Assembly: GCA_963736305.1 (NCBI GenBank)
Contig: CAVTOD010000008.1
Location: forward strand, 1-64,000
Direction of reading: 5' to 3'
DNA: 64,000 nucleotides
Source of the DNA: DASUPK01 sp963736305
GTDB lineage: Bacteria; Actinomycetota; Thermoleophilia; Solirubrobacterales; 70-9
The position numbers were made by a program, and so were the translations under genes. This document shows, in pieces, positions 59,869 through 64,000 of this stretch (its first letter is position 1; the number at the start of each line of letters is the position of its first letter). The notes beneath the pieces are model-generated. The model worked only from the letters and a program-made list of their open reading frames with translations, ran no database searches and was not told the origin of the DNA.

Positions 59869-60615
59869 CTAGGCGTCGCGACGGCCAAGGCCGAATCGGC
59901 GGAGCAGCCTGACGGGCGAAATCCGTCCCCTCTCCGGGCGTGAAATACGCACGAGCGAGCCGACCGTTTGCGGCCCGAATTGCTCGAGATGGGTTGCGAG
60001 CGCGATGAATGCCTGCGCGGCGGTCAGGGCGTCTCCCTGGGCGTGGTGCGGGCGATGTACCGGGAGGCCAAGCGAGCGCGCCACGTCCGAGAGTCCCGGC
60101 GAGGAGCCCGCGATTCCCGACGATGTGCCCACCCTGGCAGCAGGCGGCGGCTCCCGCCGCAGGCGACGAAGCTCGAGGGCGAGGCCGGCGGTGTCGATGA
60201 CGGGATTCCGCAGTGGAACGGCGACCGTTTTCAGTGCGGTTTCCAGGAAGCCCCTCTCAACCGCGGCCACGTGCGCGACCAGCGCTCTGCCCGTGAGCGA
60301 CCTGAGGACCTCATCGATGACCCCCCGAAGCGGCGGGGCGTCAATGAGGTCGCTCTCGCGAAGGCCGTGTATACGAATCGTGTCGGCGTCGGGCATTCGC
60401 TCCGGGCGGATGACCAGATCCAGCGCGTCGTCCAGGCGAATCCTGCCATTCGCCACCGTGACCGCGGCGAAGGAGATCACCTCGTCGCTGGCGGGGTCGA
60501 GCCCCGTCAGCTCGAGGTCCACGACGCTGAAGGTTGCCTCCCGCCACGGCGTACTCGCCGCGGGCATCGGCCTGTCTCGATACGCGTTCGCCGCTGCTGA
60601 GTGGCGATCGGCCAC
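59869..60615 (-). CDS. DnaQ-like 3'-5' exonuclease
   Basis: 248 residues from GTG 60615. Exo I motif is FSVVDLELTGLDPASDEVIS (Asp-x-Glu). Exo III is HHAQGDALTAAQAF (His then Asp five residues on). Exo II is altered: HVAAVERGFLETAL lacks the usual Asn and has Glu where Asp is normal, which may weaken or change metal binding. The gene begins 2 bases after the stop of the DUF294 protein; that pairing of a DEDD exonuclease with a cNMP/CBS/DUF294 protein recurs in many bacteria near acetate-transport genes. Function in the pair is not established. The last 30 residues are arginine-rich. Confidence 0.8.
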   Translation of the reverse strand: MADRHSAAANAYRDRPMPAASTPWREATFSVVDLELTGLDPASDEVISFAAVTVANGRIRLDDALDLVIRPERMPDADTIRIHGLRESDLIDAPPLRGVIDEVLRSLTGRALVAHVAAVERGFLETALKTVAVPLRNPVIDTAGLALELRRLRREPPPAARVGTSSGIAGSSPGLSDVARSLGLPVHRPHHAQGDALTAAQAFIALATHLEQFGPQTVGSLVRISRPERGRISPVRLLRRFGLGRRDA

Positions 60616-60617
60616 GA

Positions 60618-62492
60618 CTAGCGCGGCGAGAGGTCGCCGGTCAGGGATCGCTGGACCGCCGCGACCTCCCTGAAGGCGTCGCGCAGATAACGCCGGGTGA
60701 GGGGGTCGAGCTGCTTGGGATCGATGCGGTCGTCGGGTTGCCGGCCCTGCTCGAGCTGCTCCACCTGATGCTCGAGCCGGAGTGCGGTGAAGAGCTCATA
60801 GGCCTCCTCGAGGATCCGAGCCTCGGTGAGGTTGAGGACCCCCTCGGCGACCGAGAGCCGCAGCCGCTCGACAGTGGAGGTGACGCGGACATCGGCCCGC
60901 AGCGCGGCGTAGCGAGCCAGGTCGACGACGGGCAGCAGCCCACCATGCTTGATGTCGAAGGTCCCCTTCCGCTCCCCCGAGCCCTCGACCACGATGTCGT
61001 GCATGAAGCCCGTCGGGGGCTTCGCGGCGAGGGCCAGACGCAGCATCCACCTTTCCAGGATCTGCCTCGAGCCAGTCTCGAAGAGCAGCCGCTTGACGTC
61101 GAGGCTTCCCTTCGGCCCGTGAACGACGCGGCCATCGAGCAGGATCGAGGTGGCGATCAGCACCCGGTTGTCGGTCGGATGCGCGAGCCATTGCTCGATC
61201 GCCCGCTGCCAATCCTCGATCGAGCTCGCGGAGAAGGCTCCCGACGCCGTCACCCCGTGAGGGTCGAGGCGCCAACCGACGACGCGGATGCAGTCGGCCA
61301 CGCCGGCCGCGACTCCGCGCATGTACTCCGCAGTCTTGGGCGACGCGAGCCGGCGCTGCGGCTCGGACAGAGGGTCGGAATCAGGCGCTTCCCGCCACGC
61401 CATGCCCGAATCGACGTCGGAGGAGGGGACGGGCTCGCGACGGCCGTGGCTGCCGAGGGACATCCAGGAGAACTCCGCCGGCGGCGGACCCTGCGACTCG
61501 ATTGCGAGCTCGATCATCCGCCGGATCAGCGCGTCGGCGACTGCCGAGATCACCTCGCTGATGTGCCCCGGGGCAAGCTCGGCTCGGTGGAGCGCGACTA
61601 CGGTCGAGTTGAGGCGGCCGGCCACCTCTGAGAGCTCACGCTTGCCCGTGGCCCTGGCGATCGACCGGCGCAGCACGAAGGGCGACCGGGTCTCCGCCGC
61701 GACCAGGTCGATTCCGACGATCACGCCCAGAACCTCGCCCCGCGCCGAGAAGACGGGAACGTGTCGGATGTCGTTGTCGAGCATGGCCAGCATCACGTCA
61801 GCTCCCGTCTGTTCGGCCTCGACTCCGATCACGGGGGCGCTCATCGCGGCCCTCACCGAATCGTCGGGCGATAGGGGGCCGGCCACTACTCCCGAGCGCA
61901 GATCCCTGTCGGTGACGATCCCGAAGTCCCCGTTTCCCAGCTCAACCAGCACCGAGCTCACCTCCTCGGCGCTCATCAGCCGCGCCGCTTCCCTCAGGCT
62001 GGTCGCCGGATCGCAGGTCACGGGCGGCCTGCGCACCAGGGAGGCGGCGGGCTGTTGGGCAACCTCAGGGCTCGGCGGGACGATCTGGTCGCCACGCGGG
62101 CGACCAGCGCGGGTGAGGAGAGAGCGAGTCAGGAAGCGCAGGCTGGACGGGCGGCCGAGCAGCGGTACCACTTCTTCCGCGGGCAGCGAGTAGCAGAGCA
62201 TGTCCTCTCGCGCTCGTGCCCCATACTTCGCCGGGAGACCGGAGAGCACCGACGGATGCCCGAACATCTCGCCCTCGCCGAGGAGGTCGACCACGGCGTC
62301 GCCATCGACGAGCTCGACCGAGCCGCGCCTGATCACCCGGATGCGGCCCTGCGCCAACTTCCCCTGCGGCACGATCATCATGCCCGCCGGAAAGAACTCC
62401 ACCTCCGTCTTGGCGGCGAGCGCCTCGAGCGCCGCCTCGTCGAGCCCGCTGAAGGGATCGCGCCCCCCCAGGAACTCGGCGATGTCGTGCAT
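60618..62492 (-). CDS. cNMP-binding + CBS pair + DUF294 nucleotidyltransferase-like signalling protein
   Basis: 624 residues in four parts. Residues 1-115 form a cyclic-nucleotide-binding fold (PAGMMIVPQGK, ELVDGDAVVDLLGEGEMFGH). Residues 160-285 are two CBS domains (SLREAARLMSAEEVSSVLVE, MLAMLDNDIRHVPVFSARGE). Residues 330-480 are a DUF294 nucleotidyltransferase-like domain with SLGSHGRREPVPSSDVDSGM, where the D-x-D-like pair fits a catalytic site. The rest is the DUF294 C-terminal helical domain. The layout matches the GlnD-like regulatory NTases. It probably senses a nucleotide and modifies or binds a partner; none is known for sure. It is linked to the exonuclease. Confidence 0.88.
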   Translation of the reverse strand: MHDIAEFLGGRDPFSGLDEAALEALAAKTEVEFFPAGMMIVPQGKLAQGRIRVIRRGSVELVDGDAVVDLLGEGEMFGHPSVLSGLPAKYGARAREDMLCYSLPAEEVVPLLGRPSSLRFLTRSLLTRAGRPRGDQIVPPSPEVAQQPAASLVRRPPVTCDPATSLREAARLMSAEEVSSVLVELGNGDFGIVTDRDLRSGVVAGPLSPDDSVRAAMSAPVIGVEAEQTGADVMLAMLDNDIRHVPVFSARGEVLGVIVGIDLVAAETRSPFVLRRSIARATGKRELSEVAGRLNSTVVALHRAELAPGHISEVISAVADALIRRMIELAIESQGPPPAEFSWMSLGSHGRREPVPSSDVDSGMAWREAPDSDPLSEPQRRLASPKTAEYMRGVAAGVADCIRVVGWRLDPHGVTASGAFSASSIEDWQRAIEQWLAHPTDNRVLIATSILLDGRVVHGPKGSLDVKRLLFETGSRQILERWMLRLALAAKPPTGFMHDIVVEGSGERKGTFDIKHGGLLPVVDLARYAALRADVRVTSTVERLRLSVAEGVLNLTEARILEEAYELFTALRLEHQVEQLEQGRQPDDRIDPKQLDPLTRRYLRDAFREVAAVQRSLTGDLSPR

Positions 62493-62500
62493 CAGCTAGA

Positions 62501-62881
62501 TCAGCCGGAGATCTCGGCTGCGGCTTCCTCGACGGTGGGGCGGATCGGGATCACCCGGTCGATACCCATCACCGAGAGGATCCGGAGGATCTGCTCGCTG
62601 GACGCGGCAACCGCCAGGTGCTCGGATCCGTCCTCCGAGTTCTGGGCCTCGCGCGAGCGCAGCAGGGCGCGCACCCCGCTGGAGTCGATGAACTCGCACT
62701 CGGTCAAGTCGACCACGATGCCCTTCGAGTCGGTCGCGAGTGCGGTGTGCAGCTCACCCCGGAGCTCCTCCTCGTGCGACATGTCCACCTCGCCCGTCAC
62801 CCGGACCACGTAAACGTTCTCAGGGCCGGGCCCCGAGTCGATCTCGAACTGCGGAATGTCTGCGCTTGGAGTAGCCGACAT
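62501..62881 (-). CDS. STAS-domain anti-sigma-factor antagonist
   Basis: 126 residues. VYVVRVTGEVDMSHEEELRG, GIVVDLTECEFIDSSGVRAL and QILRILSVMGIDRVIPIRPT define the STAS fold; a serine in DSSG is the expected phosphorylation site. It is 8 bases upstream of the DUF294 gene on the same strand, so it may be in the same operon as a signalling module. No partner kinase lies in the window. It differs from the STAS gene at 11763 in its N-terminus. Confidence 0.9.
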   Translation of the reverse strand: MSATPSADIPQFEIDSGPGPENVYVVRVTGEVDMSHEEELRGELHTALATDSKGIVVDLTECEFIDSSGVRALLRSREAQNSEDGSEHLAVAASSEQILRILSVMGIDRVIPIRPTVEEAAAEISG

Positions 62882-62935
62882 ACGCCCCCTCGGACAACTG
62901 AGGTAGGGATATGGTACTCGGCACGGGCAGGGGAA

Positions 62936-63364
62936 CTAGTGCGGGTCGAGCGCGGCGCGTGCCTTGTTCACCGCGGCCTCGATGCTTCCCTCGGACGGCC
63001 AGAACATCGGCGAATTGCCGTCGCGAACCAGCCGGTCGGCCAGGATCACCCCTCGCGGACTGACGGGCTGATTTCCTCCGACCATGTCAGCTAGGTCCCG
63101 GATCTGCGATCGAGTCTTGACCAACTGGAAATCGCGCAGGACAAGCTGCGCCCTCATGTAGTTCATCCTGGCGTGCTCCGCCGCGTCGAGCATCTCCATC
63201 AGCGCCCTGGCTACCTTTGACCGATTCTCGGGCTCGAGCAGAACGGCACTCCGGGCGATCAGCAGCCGGCTCTCCTCGGGACGCGCGCCGGCGAGCAGGC
63301 GTTCGTCGAGACTGCGTGCACGGACCCTTGCCAGGGTTCGATCCAAGACTCCCGGGCTTCCCAC
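62936..63364 (-). CDS. member C of the uncharacterised small protein family
   Basis: 142 residues from GTG 63364. SLDERLLAGARPEESRLLIA, RSAVLLEPENRSKVARALME and PVSPRGVILADRLVRDGNSP followed by MFWPSEGSIEAAVNKARAAL match the pattern of 45774-46181 and 50896-51393. It is 18 bases after the EAL-domain gene on the same strand, linking this family to a second signalling locus. A central stretch of about 35 residues (EHARMNYMRAQLVLRDFQLV) differs from A and B. No membrane helix, no known function. Confidence 0.72.
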   Translation of the reverse strand: MGSPGVLDRTLARVRARSLDERLLAGARPEESRLLIARSAVLLEPENRSKVARALMEMLDAAEHARMNYMRAQLVLRDFQLVKTRSQIRDLADMVGGNQPVSPRGVILADRLVRDGNSPMFWPSEGSIEAAVNKARAALDPH

Positions 63365-63382
63365 GCCGATGAGTCTCCCGGA

Positions 63383-64000
63383 TCAGCGGATGGACGGCAT
63401 CGGCTGCTCGAGCAGGCGCTCGATGTGCGACACGGGCACCGGCTCGGAGAAGTGGAAGCCCTGGGCGAAACCGCAGCCGAGCGTGCTCGCCATTCGGACC
63501 TGCTCGTCGGTCTCGACGCCCTCGGCGACCACCCCGATGCCGATCGTGTTCGCCATCTCGTTGACGGCGCGGACGATGGCGGCGTCATGGGACCCCTCCG
63601 TGAGGTTCTCCACGAAGGAGCGGTCGAGCTTGATCATCGAGAGGGGCAGTCGCTTCAGATAGCCGAGAGAGGAGAAGCCCACCCCGAAGTCGTCCAGCAC
63701 CATGCGGACCCCGAGCCCCTTCAGGGATTCCAGGGTGCGCTCGACGAAGGCGGTGTCGTCCAAGAGGGTTGTTTCGGTCAGCTCGAGCCAGAGGCTCGAC
63801 GGATCGATCCTGTTCGCGCGGATGGCGCCCTCGATGTGGGAGAGGAGGTCGGGATCCGCGATTTGGCGGGCGGAGAGGTTGACCGCAACGGAGACCGGTG
63901 CCGAGTCGGGATGCAGCTGCTGCCATGCCGCCGCCTGGCGGCAGGACTGCTCGATCACCCAGCGGCCGATCGGCACGATCAGGCGCGACTCCTCGGCGAC
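63383..64000 (-). CDS. EAL-domain cyclic-di-GMP phosphodiesterase, C-terminal part (runs off window)
   Basis: At least 205 residues up to the window edge; the frame stays open upstream (VAEESRLIVPIGRWVIEQSC). The EAL fold is clear: APVSVAVNLSARQIADPDLL, SLWLELTETTLLDDTAFVER, LDDFGVGFSSLGYLKRLPLS, KLDRSFV and GVVAEGVETDEQVRMASTLG. The catalytic residues DDFG and EGVET are intact. The EAL tripeptide itself and any GGDEF or sensor domain lie beyond the window. Active EAL enzymes hydrolyse cyclic di-GMP to pGpG. Co-directional with family member C and the STAS gene. Confidence 0.92.
   Translation of the reverse strand, partial: VAEESRLIVPIGRWVIEQSCRQAAAWQQLHPDSAPVSVAVNLSARQIADPDLLSHIEGAIRANRIDPSSLWLELTETTLLDDTAFVERTLESLKGLGVRMVLDDFGVGFSSLGYLKRLPLSMIKLDRSFVENLTEGSHDAAIVRAVNEMANTIGIGVVAEGVETDEQVRMASTLGCGFAQGFHFSEPVPVSHIERLLEQPMPSIR

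Overview
The window reads as chromosomal DNA of a very GC-rich actinobacterium. The gene repertoire (wax ester synthase/DGAT enzymes, dodecin, GH76 mannanase, MptB-like mannosyltransferase, NlpC/P60 coiled-coil hydrolase, many secreted hydrolases) and a recurring uncharacterised small protein family suggest class Thermoleophilia (Solirubrobacterales-like). That placement is an inference from gene content, not from a marker gene. No rRNA, tRNA, CRISPR array, transposase or phage gene was found. Once the very small genes are included, no stretch longer than about 300 bases lacks a gene.

Layout. 1-12.1 kb: the 5' part of a class-III aminotransferase, then a co-directional lipid and isoprenoid block (patatin lipase, WS/DGAT, an orphan HMG-CoA reductase, an SCP2-hydrolase fusion, a COMT-like methyltransferase), small stress or accessory genes (cupin, rhodanese, Ser/Arg-rich protein, dodecin), a secreted arylsulfotransferase, an SGNH lipase and a STAS protein. 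12.1-17.5 kb: a mannan and cell-surface group (GH76, two GT-C-type membrane proteins) around a zinc-ribbon/HTH protein with unusual palindromes. 17.5-24 kb: a second lipid block (secreted lipase, second WS/DGAT, acyl-ACP thioesterase, cupin, hydrolase) and a peptidoglycan hydrolase. 24-31 kb: an OsmC // ArsR-DUF2892-MMPL redox-type module, secreted proteins and a persulfide-dioxygenase/rhodanese gene. 30.9-36.5 kb: TetR-enoyl-CoA hydratase, divergent from a gene encoding a natural esterase/Baeyer-Villiger monooxygenase fusion, then ridA-ilvA. 36.5-43.5 kb: amidotransferase plus microprotein, SDR-aldehyde dehydrogenase divergent from a glutamine-synthetase-like ligase, and an APC permease fused to a USP domain. 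43.5-53.2 kb: a rearranged kdp potassium locus. 53-60 kb: PuuD-like hydrolase, GlpA/GlpB-like oxidoreductases, glycerol kinase, amino-acid permease. 60-64 kb: exonuclease, cNMP/CBS/DUF294 protein, STAS protein, third member of the small family, and a truncated EAL protein.

How the genes work together. The two WS/DGAT genes with patatin, lipase, thioesterase and enoyl-CoA hydratase point to storage-lipid turnover. The kdp locus encodes a high-affinity K+ pump in the order (small TM)-F-A-C-B. Its sensor is split: the kinase half precedes kdpE, while the KdpD N-terminal sensor half lies after kdpB. ridA-ilvA couples threonine deamination to detoxification of its reactive enamine. GS-like ligase, aldehyde dehydrogenase and PuuD-like hydrolase resemble parts of a gamma-glutamyl-polyamine route.

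Quality note. At least four genes, all between 17.2 and 31.8 kb, need single-base corrections (five +1 indels, mostly in short G/C runs) to restore conserved proteins. A sixth break is suspected near 7.35 kb. This looks more like assembly error than gene decay, and affected genes are described as intact proteins with frameshifts.
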